From: CAYLHX01 sp964383675
Lineage (GTDB): Bacteria > Patescibacteriota > Gracilibacteria > UBA1369 > LOWO2-01-FULL-3
Direction of reading: 5' to 3'
Assembly (NCBI GenBank): GCA_964383675.1
Contig: CAYLHX010000004.1
Span: forward strand, 1-61,104
Length of the DNA stretch: 61,104 nucleotides
Below, piece after piece: positions 51,039 to 59,041 of the stretch. How positions within the stretch are numbered: the stretch's first letter is position 1; each line of letters begins with the position of its first letter. The translations under genes and the position numbers were made by a program. The notes beneath the pieces are model-generated. The model was not told where the DNA came from. It saw only the letters and a list, made by a program, of their open reading frames with translations, and searched no databases.

Positions 51039-51698
51039 TTAAAAAATTGTTTTTTTACTTTTAGTAATACCCGGCTCCTTTATGTATAAAGGTTTTACCA
51101 GTTTTTCATAGGGCTGTTCCGTTTTAATTATCTCCATCATGGTCTTGGCAAAGTCCACTTTCAAATCGTGATAACCGATTTCAGTAATAGCCTGAAGCTG
51201 TTCGGTAGTGATCGTACCAAAGGCTGAAGTAATCTTTAGCTCTTTAAGTCTAGTGCTTAGCTCGGGCAGATCAATAAGCTGCGGATCCTTGTCCGGAAGA
51301 TCAAGATAAGCTCCACCGTTACCGGCAAAAACCAAAAGCGCGGTAGTATGAGGTTCGGCAATAATTCCCTGCGACTTGGCCGCCTGCCATAAAAGCTCAA
51401 AAGTGTCGATCGAACTCAATTTGCAATTGTTGAGATAAGCGATTGTGTTGGCCACGGTTACACCAATTCTTAAGCCGGTAAAAGAGCCCGGCCCCTTGAC
51501 CACCAGCACGTTATAAATATCCCCATAACTTTTGCCACTGGTGGAGAGTAGACGGTCCAAGGTGGGCATTAGTTTCTCGGCTTCGTCGTTACTGCTCTCC
51601 CAATTCTCCTCCGCGAGCACTTGGGCATCAGCGCCACTTTTCTCCAATAAAGCAATGGCGGTTTCTTTGGTTGCGGTATTGATGGCCAAAAAAAGCAT
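51039..51698 (-). CDS. tsaB: tRNA threonylcarbamoyladenosine biosynthesis protein TsaB
   Basis: The protein has 219 residues. The ASKHA ATPase-like fold is seen in FLAINTATKETAIALLEKSG, LMPTLDRLLSTSGKSYGDI and VKGPGSFTGLRIGVTVANTI. TsaB is the structural partner of TsaD in making t6A37 of ANN-decoding tRNAs. The first part is well conserved and the C-terminal third is divergent, which is common in the family. It precedes rsmI on the minus strand by 3 nt. Confidence 0.93.
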   Translation of the reverse strand: MLFLAINTATKETAIALLEKSGADAQVLAEENWESSNDEAEKLMPTLDRLLSTSGKSYGDIYNVLVVKGPGSFTGLRIGVTVANTIAYLNNCKLSSIDTFELLWQAAKSQGIIAEPHTTALLVFAGNGGAYLDLPDKDPQLIDLPELSTRLKELKITSAFGTITTEQLQAITEIGYHDLKVDFAKTMMEIIKTEQPYEKLVKPLYIKEPGITKSKKTIF

Positions 51699-51746
51699 AA
51701 GAACTGTTATGGTCTTATGCTTTTATACCTGACTGGACGTCAAAAA

Positions 51747-52013
51747 TCATTTCTTTTTTATTTTTTTGCTGGTTTTAATCATTTTTCTCTTATGCAAAGT
51801 AATCACCGCCCTCTGTAAACTGGAGATTAGCGCGTCCAGTTCGGCGATTGAACAGTTGTTATTGGAGTTCAGGTAAGTCTGGAGCTGCAAATAGGCTTTT
51901 TCTAAACCGCAGTCTTCCCTATTTTTTTCTTTCTTATCAATTTCTTTTCTTATTTGAAGAACTTTGTTTATCTTCTTGATCACCTCCTCATGAGGCAGTG
52001 GCATTAGTCCCAT
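51747..52013 (-). CDS. Small unknown protein (88 aa)
   Basis: The protein has 88 residues, with basic ends and a helical centre. It starts MGLMPLPHEEVIKKINKVLQ and ends in a Lys-rich tail. It has three cysteines. No family is recognised. It lies between the amidase-SpoIID gene and tsaB on the same strand. An alternative start is Met4. The basic tail might bind nucleic acid or membrane, but nothing in the sequence shows it. Confidence 0.5.
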   Translation of the reverse strand: MGLMPLPHEEVIKKINKVLQIRKEIDKKEKNREDCGLEKAYLQLQTYLNSNNNCSIAELDALISSLQRAVITLHKRKMIKTSKKIKKK

Positions 52014-52037
52014 ATATTTTGTTTTTAATTTTTACTT

Positions 52038-55000
52038 TTAGTAAAGGTCGGTGATATCCACACCGGTGTAATAGTGTTGTAGAATTTCAACGTAACTAAA
52101 GCCGGCTTCAGCCATACCGGTTGCTCCGCAACCGCTTAAGCCCACTCCATGTCCCAAAAAGGTCTCTCCATTACAATAGCTGTCACTAACACTAACCAAA
52201 TAAGGTAGATCCCAGCCCCAAATATCTTTGGCATCTTTGGTTTTGGTGCCGTCACTCTGATTGAAGTATGGAGTTTTCACAACTTCGCCATCATAGGTCA
52301 CCACCTGTCCGGCTGTGGCCTCAACGCCTTTGGTCACGTTTGGCGAACGTTTTTCCAGGCCGTAACCAAGGTATTTCTGACTTACATTGGGATCATCGTC
52401 AAGATGATAGGGCTTGCCGGGGAATTTTTCATCAACGGTAATGTAATACAAAGCGTAACTGCGGGCGGCCACCATGATAGACTTAATTTTCTCCAAGTTT
52501 GAGGTATTGGAGACTTCGCCCAGTCCCTTCAAATAATCTTCCAATGGAAGTTCATTGATAACAACCAAGGTACTATCAACTTTGCGCACCTCCAGGACAC
52601 CACGATACTCATTGTCATTCAAATCCTGATTCCAGGCCGGGCTATGGTCATAGTTGTCGATTTCCATTATTCCACCGCCCTTTGGCACGAAGCGGATCGG
52701 ATCGGATTTTTTGTAAGTATTTTTCGGAGTGGTAACCAAATACTGGCTAGCCGAATACTCAACTTTGGCAATTTCGCCGGAACTCAAACTCTCCAACAAG
52801 GTATCTCCACTGTAGATTTCAAAATCGCTATCGGCGGTGATTTCCGGATTGCCACTGAAGCTTAACTTAACACGGATGTCTTCTTCATCGCCGTTTCCCT
52901 GGCCGACTTCGCCATCACCTTTTTGTACCGAATCTTCTTGCACTTTTTCTTGTTCTTTTTTGATATTTTCAAGATTTTCCTTAAGTTTCGCCACAACCTC
53001 TTCCGGACTCAGCTCGCCATTTTCTACCACATTGTAATGAGTGTAGATCGGTCTATTGAAAAGCTTGGTGCCATCCACTTTCGGAACGGTCAAGATCGGC
53101 TTGATGCCCGGAGTTTCCGTTGTTAACACCTCTGCGACAAAGGTCAAGGTGGCGATTTCTCCGGGTTTTACGTCTTTTTCATTTTCAAGCTTGGTATCGG
53201 TAATCTTGAGATCCTGGTCTTTTAGGAAGCCGACCGTAAAGTTGTCGCGGTTCCAGGCCACTTGCCCAACGTTACGGAACTTTAGAATTACCAGATATTT
53301 TTTACCGACCTTCCAGTCTTGACTGGCCAAGGTGTCGGTGTGTTCAGCCTCATAAAGATCGCCAAAGACTGTGGTTTCGAAATAGAGACCATGGTCGGCC
53401 ATCCACATATCTTCACCAACCACTCTGGGCGTGAAATACTCTTTGTAGTAACCGGATTCATCCGGAGCGGTTAAACTTAGCTTAAAGGTCCCGATCTCCC
53501 CCGGCTTAACCTCTTCCTCTTCCAAAGTTCCAAGGACGTTGGATTTTGGTGAAGTGAATTCACTCAGGCGATTTTGCGGATGATCCGCGCCTAAAACAAC
53601 CATATTTTCACCAAATTGGGTCCAAGTGACGTTACCGGTATTTTTCAGTTTAACGAAGCCCTCGAAGGTTTGCCCCTTCTCTACCGCATCGGGCGGAAAT
53701 TTAGAATCGGCAAATTCGTATCTATAATCGGTTTGTTGCACGGCAATCGGCACTACCACACTATCAAAAGGCTTTTGCGTACCGTTCATGACCGGCGCGA
53801 CTTCCATGTAAACTATGTCGCCTTTGGCTCCAGATTTAACCTGAAATTTGAAGGTGGCCGTCTCACCCGGAGCTACGGAATCTTCTTCCATGTAGGTGAG
53901 AACATAGTTTTGGGCCGACGGGAAAGATATGAAGCCTTCAAAATCCGGATTTTGGTTCACCACCAGGAAGGTTTCGCTGTTCCAGTCAACTTTTCCGATG
54001 TTTTCCATCTTCATGGTCACTTCAATGGTATCTTTTGGCTTCATCTCGATATAGTAGATCTCGGAAAGATCCTGGTAGTCATAATCTTTTATGAATTTCT
54101 CTTTTTCATTCTGCTTGAGCTCCTTGGCCAGAGATCTGATGATAGGCAATTTTTGATACAGATAAATACCCGGACATTGAGTGCTCATGATGTCTTTATG
54201 GCCAAAGATGTTAGGCATAAGTTCGGCACGGAAGGCTGAATACCCCTCGGGATCGATGTCGTGAACTTTAGATTTTTGCGCCACGAATTGCCCGATGGCT
54301 CCAACAACCTCCTCATTGACATCGGTTTCCTCATAATTTCCCAATACGGCGATACCTATCGACCCGTTGTTCCCGGGCCCGGAGTGCGCGCCAATAACCC
54401 CTTCTCCACCGTAACGTCCCTCATAGATGTTACCCTCCTGATCAACGATGTAGTTATACCCGATATCCCCCCATCCACGACTGATCGCATGATAATAATA
54501 GATATCGCGAATCGCCTGTTCGGGGCTGTCTAAATTCTCGGTGGTAGCGGTATGATGAATAATAACTTTTTTGACTTTCGTAGGATATTGCAGCGGCCAT
54601 TTGTACTTATCTCCATTCTCATCGGACTCCACTACACGGGAATATTGCAGTTCATCTTTGAATTTCTCGTAGTAAGCGGCATCTATTTCAACCAAAACGG
54701 GGTCGATGCTGTTATCTTCAAGATAGCGATAAGATTCATCGGCACCCCACTGAGATCTGGAGATTACGGTTTTTTGATTGTTGCTGTTCAAGGCTATATA
54801 TGTTGAGGCGGTCACGCCACTGTTTGAAGAATACTGAGGCTTTGGCGTGTTTATACCCGGAACGCTTTTTGCCGCCTTAATAAAGGTCCATTGCATGTTT
54901 TCCACCATCGGAACGTTTACTCCATCGCCATACATCAAAACTTTATACTGCATGGCGGTGGCTCCGTCACTGGAGGCCATGCCGTAACGTTTTACGGAGT

Positions 55001-55385
55001 TTTCATGCAGTTTGCCCTCCTGAAAAATATCTTCCTCTTCTTCAACTTCCAGCCACTCGCTCCATTCATTACCGGATTTGAAGCGCACCTCTATGTCCAC
55101 GTTGGTGCCATTAGGCTTAATTTCCTCCCAAGAACCACCAACCGAGGTGAATTCGAAGTCGGGACTTTGTTCTTCAGAGATGAAAACATCTGTAGTTTGG
55201 TAGGGGGAGACGGAAAAGGTACTGGCCGCCAATTGCTCGGAATTTATGGTAATTGTTTGATCTACGGTGATTGTTTCAATGCGGGTAGTATAGTCTTTAT
55301 CCAGCTTGTTTAAGCCAAAAAAGACCAAAAATAGCGCCATAAGGCCCAAAACTATACCAATCCCTGCTTTTTTAAAGAATTCCAT
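52038..55385 (-). CDS. Amidase (PGRP/Amidase_2) fused to SpoIID-type domain
   Basis: The protein has 1115 residues with an N-terminal signal anchor (IGIVLGLMALFLVFFGL). An Amidase_2/PGRP domain lies at about 268-425. The zinc ligands expected in KVIIHHTATTE (His277/His278), IFGHKDIMSTQCPG (His396, Cys404) are visible, and GYNYIVDQEGNIYEGRYGG is the family core. Three beta domains for adhesion or spacing follow, each with a VxWN/VTW pattern (NIGKVDWNSETFLV, NTGNVTWTQFGENM, NVGQVAWNRDNFTV). The C-terminus (about 880-1110) is a SpoIID/LytB domain: EYRGVLEV, LPLEDYLKGLGEVSN, SIMVAARSYALYYI and GHGVGLSGCGATGMAEAG. Amidases remove stem peptides and SpoIID cuts the denuded glycan, so both steps are in one chain. 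It probably remodels peptidoglycan outside the cell. Confidence 0.92.
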   Translation of the reverse strand: MEFFKKAGIGIVLGLMALFLVFFGLNKLDKDYTTRIETITVDQTITINSEQLAASTFSVSPYQTTDVFISEEQSPDFEFTSVGGSWEEIKPNGTNVDIEVRFKSGNEWSEWLEVEEEEDIFQEGKLHENSVKRYGMASSDGATAMQYKVLMYGDGVNVPMVENMQWTFIKAAKSVPGINTPKPQYSSNSGVTASTYIALNSNNQKTVISRSQWGADESYRYLEDNSIDPVLVEIDAAYYEKFKDELQYSRVVESDENGDKYKWPLQYPTKVKKVIIHHTATTENLDSPEQAIRDIYYYHAISRGWGDIGYNYIVDQEGNIYEGRYGGEGVIGAHSGPGNNGSIGIAVLGNYEETDVNEEVVGAIGQFVAQKSKVHDIDPEGYSAFRAELMPNIFGHKDIMSTQCPGIYLYQKLPIIRSLAKELKQNEKEKFIKDYDYQDLSEIYYIEMKPKDTIEVTMKMENIGKVDWNSETFLVVNQNPDFEGFISFPSAQNYVLTYMEEDSVAPGETATFKFQVKSGAKGDIVYMEVAPVMNGTQKPFDSVVVPIAVQQTDYRYEFADSKFPPDAVEKGQTFEGFVKLKNTGNVTWTQFGENMVVLGADHPQNRLSEFTSPKSNVLGTLEEEEVKPGEIGTFKLSLTAPDESGYYKEYFTPRVVGEDMWMADHGLYFETTVFGDLYEAEHTDTLASQDWKVGKKYLVILKFRNVGQVAWNRDNFTVGFLKDQDLKITDTKLENEKDVKPGEIATLTFVAEVLTTETPGIKPILTVPKVDGTKLFNRPIYTHYNVVENGELSPEEVVAKLKENLENIKKEQEKVQEDSVQKGDGEVGQGNGDEEDIRVKLSFSGNPEITADSDFEIYSGDTLLESLSSGEIAKVEYSASQYLVTTPKNTYKKSDPIRFVPKGGGIMEIDNYDHSPAWNQDLNDNEYRGVLEVRKVDSTLVVINELPLEDYLKGLGEVSNTSNLEKIKSIMVAARSYALYYITVDEKFPGKPYHLDDDPNVSQKYLGYGLEKRSPNVTKGVEATAGQVVTYDGEVVKTPYFNQSDGTKTKDAKDIWGWDLPYLVSVSDSYCNGETFLGHGVGLSGCGATGMAEAGFSYVEILQHYYTGVDITDLY

Positions 55386-55515
55386 ATATATTCATTAGGT
55401 TCGAAACCTATAACGTATAAGTCTCCTTATTGTATCATTTTTTTGCGTTTGCTTCAATTGACGAAGCAGCGCTTTTGGTGCAGATTCTCTTTACAAATTT
55501 TAGGTAAATAACTAT

Positions 55516-55532
55516 AGTTTCGTGCAGAAACT
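55516..55532. repeat. Short hairpin upstream of unknown gene
   Basis: AGTTTC (55516-55521) and GAAACT (55527-55532) flank a 5-nt loop. The repeat lies in the 200-nt gap between two divergent genes. Confidence 0.35.
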
Positions 55533-55585
55533 TTAATTCATTATTTCCATTTGGGCGTTTAAAGTTTTTCTTTACCTGCGGGTTT

Positions 55586-56857
55586 ATGGAAGTTTCTTAC
55601 AATCTGCGTTATCAAAAATCGAACTTTTCGAACAAAACCATCTTGGATAAGGAGGGCGAGGTTATCATTTATGCCAAAGGCTTTAGGCTGAAGGGTAAAG
55701 GTGCCGGAGACAAGGGTGAACTTATCAATTTTTCGGAGATCAAGGAGTTCTATTATCGCAATGAAAAGATCTTTTTTATTACCTTCAACAAGGAAAAATA
55801 CGCTTTAAGCGATGCCGGAACACTGTTTGATCAGCTACTGATCGATTTCTATAGGGCACGCAACGAGTTTTTGATGGACGCGCTCTTTATGAAAGGCGGT
55901 AAGTTGAAGGCGGAGTTTGAGGGTGAGTTTCAGAGACTTAGCAAATTTGGCAAGTTGATTAACAAGGGACAGGCAAAGTTCAAGCTTTATGAGAAGAGCT
56001 TGGTGGTGGTACCGCTTAACCAGGATGCCTTTTCAATTCACTATGATTTCGTGAATTTTCACGAATTTGACGACTTTGAATACGCCTTAAAAATTGTAAT
56101 GGACGATGGTGTTACAATATTCCTTTCCAAGCTGGGCAACGACTTTGAATTTTTCCAGGAGCGCATAAATGAGCTTTTGGGAGGGATGTATGAGTTTTTG
56201 GTTAACAATATTTTGAAGGAGATTTTTCCAGAATTTCACATGGCCACTTTGCTTAAGTTGGCCTATAAGATGAAGGGCGGTAAAGCTATTAGCCTAAAAG
56301 ATCTGGATAAACTGGACAAGGACCTGTGCGTGGCAGTGGACAGTTTAATTTTCGAGGAAGAGGATTTTAAAAACAAAGTCCAGATTTTACGCGATATGAC
56401 CAACGAATATGAAATATTTTATGGACTGGCGAGAGACGAAGCGATGCCAGACAAACACGTGAAGTGGATAATGTTCGCCATACCGTCGCATAATGTAGTG
56501 GCTTTCTCAATTTTGCCACGCTGGGAACAGGGTGGCAAGGAGGGCGAGGGTGAACAGCCAAAGCACACTCACGACACCTATTTTTTCAAGATTATAATGG
56601 AAAAGGGTGATCCGGCCAGTAAAGTGGAGGACAAGGTTCGGGAAATCAATCAGGCACTGGTGATTTTGGATTTCGTAAAAGATCCTTGCTATAAGGACAA
56701 ACGCGAGCTTAAACACTCCCCTTACCAATACGCGATCCGCAAGATGCCTTTCTTGCGAATTTTGAGAAAATCTTATTGCGGTAAGGCTGCCGCAACCGAC
56801 GTAAAAGAATGGCAAAAACAGGTAAAAGAGGTTTTTGAAAACGCGGCATTGAAATAA
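55586..56857 (+). CDS. Unknown cytoplasmic protein
   Basis: I do not recognise this 423-residue protein. It has no signal peptide or membrane helix. The N-terminal 200 residues alternate short beta strands with charged loops, and contain two similar segments (KGFRLKGKGAGDKGELINFSEI and KLYEKSLVVVPLNQDAFSIH), suggesting tandem PH-like modules. The C-terminal half has helices and conserved-looking stretches (WIMFAIPSHNVVAFSILPRW, KHSPYQYAIRKMPFLRILRK). It is transcribed toward trxA, 50 nt downstream, but their relation is unclear. Confidence 0.65.
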   Translation: MEVSYNLRYQKSNFSNKTILDKEGEVIIYAKGFRLKGKGAGDKGELINFSEIKEFYYRNEKIFFITFNKEKYALSDAGTLFDQLLIDFYRARNEFLMDALFMKGGKLKAEFEGEFQRLSKFGKLINKGQAKFKLYEKSLVVVPLNQDAFSIHYDFVNFHEFDDFEYALKIVMDDGVTIFLSKLGNDFEFFQERINELLGGMYEFLVNNILKEIFPEFHMATLLKLAYKMKGGKAISLKDLDKLDKDLCVAVDSLIFEEEDFKNKVQILRDMTNEYEIFYGLARDEAMPDKHVKWIMFAIPSHNVVAFSILPRWEQGGKEGEGEQPKHTHDTYFFKIIMEKGDPASKVEDKVREINQALVILDFVKDPCYKDKRELKHSPYQYAIRKMPFLRILRKSYCGKAAATDVKEWQKQVKEVFENAALK

Positions 56858-56906
56858 TTTTCTCGGGGAGTAAAATGTCGGCAGTAATAAAATTTAACGC
56901 TTAATT

Positions 56907-57215
56907 ATGGCAGCTCATTTCACAGACGAAAATTTCGATTCGGAGGTTTTAAAATCCGACATTCCGGTTTTGGTGGATTTTTATGCTGATTGGTGTGGTC
57001 CATGCAAAATGATGGCCCCGGTAATTGAAGACTTGGCAAAAGAGTACGAAGGAAAATGGAAGATTGGAAAATGTAATATCGATGAAGCTCCGGAGAGAAC
57101 CCAGGAGTTTGGTATTCAGAGTATCCCTACAATATTGGTTTTTAAAGAGGGAAAAGTAGTTGATAAAGTTATCGGCTTCCAAAGCAAAGAGGCTCTGAAA
57201 GAGAAGCTAGGATAG
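56907..57215 (+). CDS. trxA: Thioredoxin
   Basis: The protein has 102 residues, the standard thioredoxin length. The active site WCGPCK has Cys30 and Cys33 in VDFYADWCGPCKMMAPVIED. The cis-Pro segment is SIPTILVFKEGKVVDKVIGF. It reduces disulfides in cytoplasmic proteins. There is no signal peptide. The stop overlaps the 3' end of the convergent RNase HI gene by 9 nt. Confidence 0.96.
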   Translation: MAAHFTDENFDSEVLKSDIPVLVDFYADWCGPCKMMAPVIEDLAKEYEGKWKIGKCNIDEAPERTQEFGIQSIPTILVFKEGKVVDKVIGFQSKEALKEKLG

Positions 57216-57644
57216 TCTTTTGAATTTATTTGATTCACTTTGGGCAAGTGCGTCCACCAGGTTGTTGTATTTATCGATATGGTGGGCCTTTACCCAACGC
57301 CAGTCGATATCCAGCCAGGCACGAAGCTTGTCGATCTCAGCCCAGAGGTCGGTGTTGGCTTTGCGTTTCCAGCCTTGATTCATGGTCTGAATAATTAGAT
57401 TGGAATCGCTGTGAATCGCTATTTTATGTGAAAGAAGATCCTCGTGATTTAAACCGGATTTATCCCGTACCCACTCCAAAGCCTTGATAATGGCGGTCAT
57501 CTCCATGCGATTATTGGTAGTATCCTCTTCGCCTCCCTTAAACTCAATCTGCTTGCCGTTAAAAAGCACGATAACCCCCCACCCACCGGGACCGGGATTC
57601 CCAATACAACTACCATCGGTATATATTTCAATTTTGCGTTCCAT
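57207..57644 (-). CDS. rnhA: Ribonuclease HI
   Basis: The protein has 145 residues. The catalytic carboxylates are in place: Asp10 in IEIYTDGSCIGNPGPGGWG, Glu48 in TTNNRMEMTAIIKALEW, Asp80 in IHSDSNLIIQTMNQG and Asp131 in NNLVDALAQS. The basic protrusion WVKAHH is also seen. RNase HI removes RNA from RNA-DNA hybrids such as R-loops and lagging-strand primers. It is convergent with trxA and stands alone. Confidence 0.95.
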   Translation of the reverse strand: MERKIEIYTDGSCIGNPGPGGWGVIVLFNGKQIEFKGGEEDTTNNRMEMTAIIKALEWVRDKSGLNHEDLLSHKIAIHSDSNLIIQTMNQGWKRKANTDLWAEIDKLRAWLDIDWRWVKAHHIDKYNNLVDALAQSESNKFKRLS

Positions 57645-57693
57645 ATTTCGTTTTTTATGATAGCATGTCGCACCGATTTTGAAATCTTAAATT

Positions 57694-58296
57694 ATGCCAG
57701 AAAATACAGGACCTAAAATGGGATGGCGCGAAAAGGCCACAGAAAAGTGCCGAGAACAACTAATATCAAGAAATATATTGGTACATGAATTGGAATTAAT
57801 GATTGCCGGTATAAATGGTGAAAGCTTTAAATTCAGGGATTTACCTCCCATATACACAGCTGCTCCCAATGTGCCGGAAAGGCATAGAGCGAATCTTTCA
57901 CGACTTATCGGGCATGCTCCCACAAGAAGAAGAGACGGTGGTTCTGAGGTGTCAATTCCCTGGCACGAAAAACCGAGACATGTTGTGACCATGTTCATAA
58001 ATGCAATGATAAGAGTTGTAAAAGAAACTCCCAAGGAGACTTTATTGGCGCAGTATTATCTCTGCATGGCACAATTTACTAAAGATTATCCCCATGTTGA
58101 TTTTGAGGCTTTTTTGAAAGCATCGAATTTAACTGATATGATACAGGAGTTGCTTTTTGTGGAAAACCTTGAGGAACAAAGCTATCTACAGATGAAATTT
58201 AAGCTTTGGAGAGGAACCAACTCAACATTATTACGTTTAGTATTATCACCACCTTTAAATGAAGATCAGGATCCTGGAAAGTTCGAAGACGGATAG
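57694..58296 (+). CDS. Unknown helical protein
   Basis: I do not recognise this 200-residue protein. It is soluble and mostly helical (REKATEKCREQLISRNILVH, then TLLAQYYLCMAQFTKDYPHV). The Arg/Gly-rich loop GHAPTRRRDGGSEVS divides it into two helical halves. Its 3' end overlaps the rlmH start by 38 nt, which suggests coupling, though the function cannot be told from context. Confidence 0.6.
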   Translation: MPENTGPKMGWREKATEKCREQLISRNILVHELELMIAGINGESFKFRDLPPIYTAAPNVPERHRANLSRLIGHAPTRRRDGGSEVSIPWHEKPRHVVTMFINAMIRVVKETPKETLLAQYYLCMAQFTKDYPHVDFEAFLKASNLTDMIQELLFVENLEEQSYLQMKFKLWRGTNSTLLRLVLSPPLNEDQDPGKFEDG

Positions 58297-58726
58297 TGCC
58301 GAATTTAAAAGTTTGATACGGGAGTTTTTGAAACGAATCTCCGCCTTTGCCGAAGTGGAGATGGTTGAATTGAAGGAGATAAAGAGCGGCAAGACTTTTA
58401 CCCGCGAGATGGCGGTGAAGGCCGAAGGAGAGATTATTTTGGCCGCTTTGAAAGGTGACGAGCTGGTGGTGGTACTGGATGAAAAGGGAAAGGAGTTAAG
58501 CTCGGTGGAGTTCGCGGAGTTTTTGGAAAAGCAGAAAGATATGGGCCAGAAGTTAGTCTTTATTATTGGCGGCCCTTTCGGTTTATCTGAAGAAGTTAAG
58601 CGGCGAGCCGATTTTACCATTGCCCTTTCTAAAATGACTTTTACTCACCAGATGGTCAGAATTTTTTTGCTTGAACAGATCTATCGGGCCTTTACAATTA
58701 TTGCCGGCAAGGACTATCATCATTAG
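58259..58726 (+). CDS. rlmH: 23S rRNA (pseudouridine-1915-N3)-methyltransferase
   Basis: The protein has 155 residues, the normal RlmH length. The SPOUT-fold knot is clear: LVFIIGGPFGLSEEVKRRAD with the SAM loop, then IALSKMTFTHQMVRIFLLEQ and IYRAFTIIAGKDYHH at the C-terminus. RlmH methylates Psi1915 in helix 69 of 23S rRNA within assembled 70S ribosomes. It overlaps the preceding unknown gene by 38 nt. Confidence 0.95.
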   Translation: MKIRILESSKTDSAEFKSLIREFLKRISAFAEVEMVELKEIKSGKTFTREMAVKAEGEIILAALKGDELVVVLDEKGKELSSVEFAEFLEKQKDMGQKLVFIIGGPFGLSEEVKRRADFTIALSKMTFTHQMVRIFLLEQIYRAFTIIAGKDYHH

Positions 58727-58734
58727 GCCTTCTG

Positions 58735-58743
58735 TGTTAGAAT
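58735..58743 (+). promoter_or_regulatory. Extended -10 box before glutaredoxin gene
   Basis: TG at 58735-58736, one base, then TAGAAT at 58738-58743 form an extended -10. The ATG at 58778 lies 34 nt downstream. No clear -35 is present. Confidence 0.5.
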
Positions 58744-58777
58744 ACTCGGAAGTTAAGAAACTTTAACCAAAAGCTTT

Positions 58778-59035
58778 ATGGCAAATGTAGTGATTTACAC
58801 CAAGACCTATTGTCCCTATTCGAAGAGTTGCAAAGAGTTTTTGCAGGAAAAGGGGGTGCAGTTTGATGAAAAGGTTATTGATCACAGCAAAGATCTGGAA
58901 AAGGAGATGGAGATGAAGTCCGGTGGACGCACGGATACACCGCAAGTTTTTATCAACAGTCACCACATTGGCAGTTTTGATGATTTAAAAGCTTTGGAAG
59001 CCACCGACCAATTGGATGAAATGTTAGATTTATAG
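58778..59035 (+). CDS. Glutaredoxin-like protein with CPYS active site
   Basis: The protein has 85 residues with a glutaredoxin fold: VVIYTKTYCPYSKSCKEFLQ, then DTPQVFINSHHIGSFDDLKA with the TxP-V cis-Pro region and GSFDD glutathione-binding loop. The active site is C-P-Y-S, so only the first cysteine is present. A third Cys (SKSCKE) lies three residues later. It may work by a monothiol mechanism with glutathione-like thiols or bind iron-sulfur clusters. It lies 6 nt upstream of the MEMO-CapA gene. Confidence 0.9.
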   Translation: MANVVIYTKTYCPYSKSCKEFLQEKGVQFDEKVIDHSKDLEKEMEMKSGGRTDTPQVFINSHHIGSFDDLKALEATDQLDEMLDL

Positions 59036-59041
59036 GGATTT

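Noticed and set aside
51978..51988. Sequence AGGAGGTGATC on the minus strand, a perfect match to the 16S rRNA 3' end
   Set aside because: No start codon follows at a suitable distance. It encodes Glu-Glu-Val-Ile inside the 88-residue frame and is probably coincidental.
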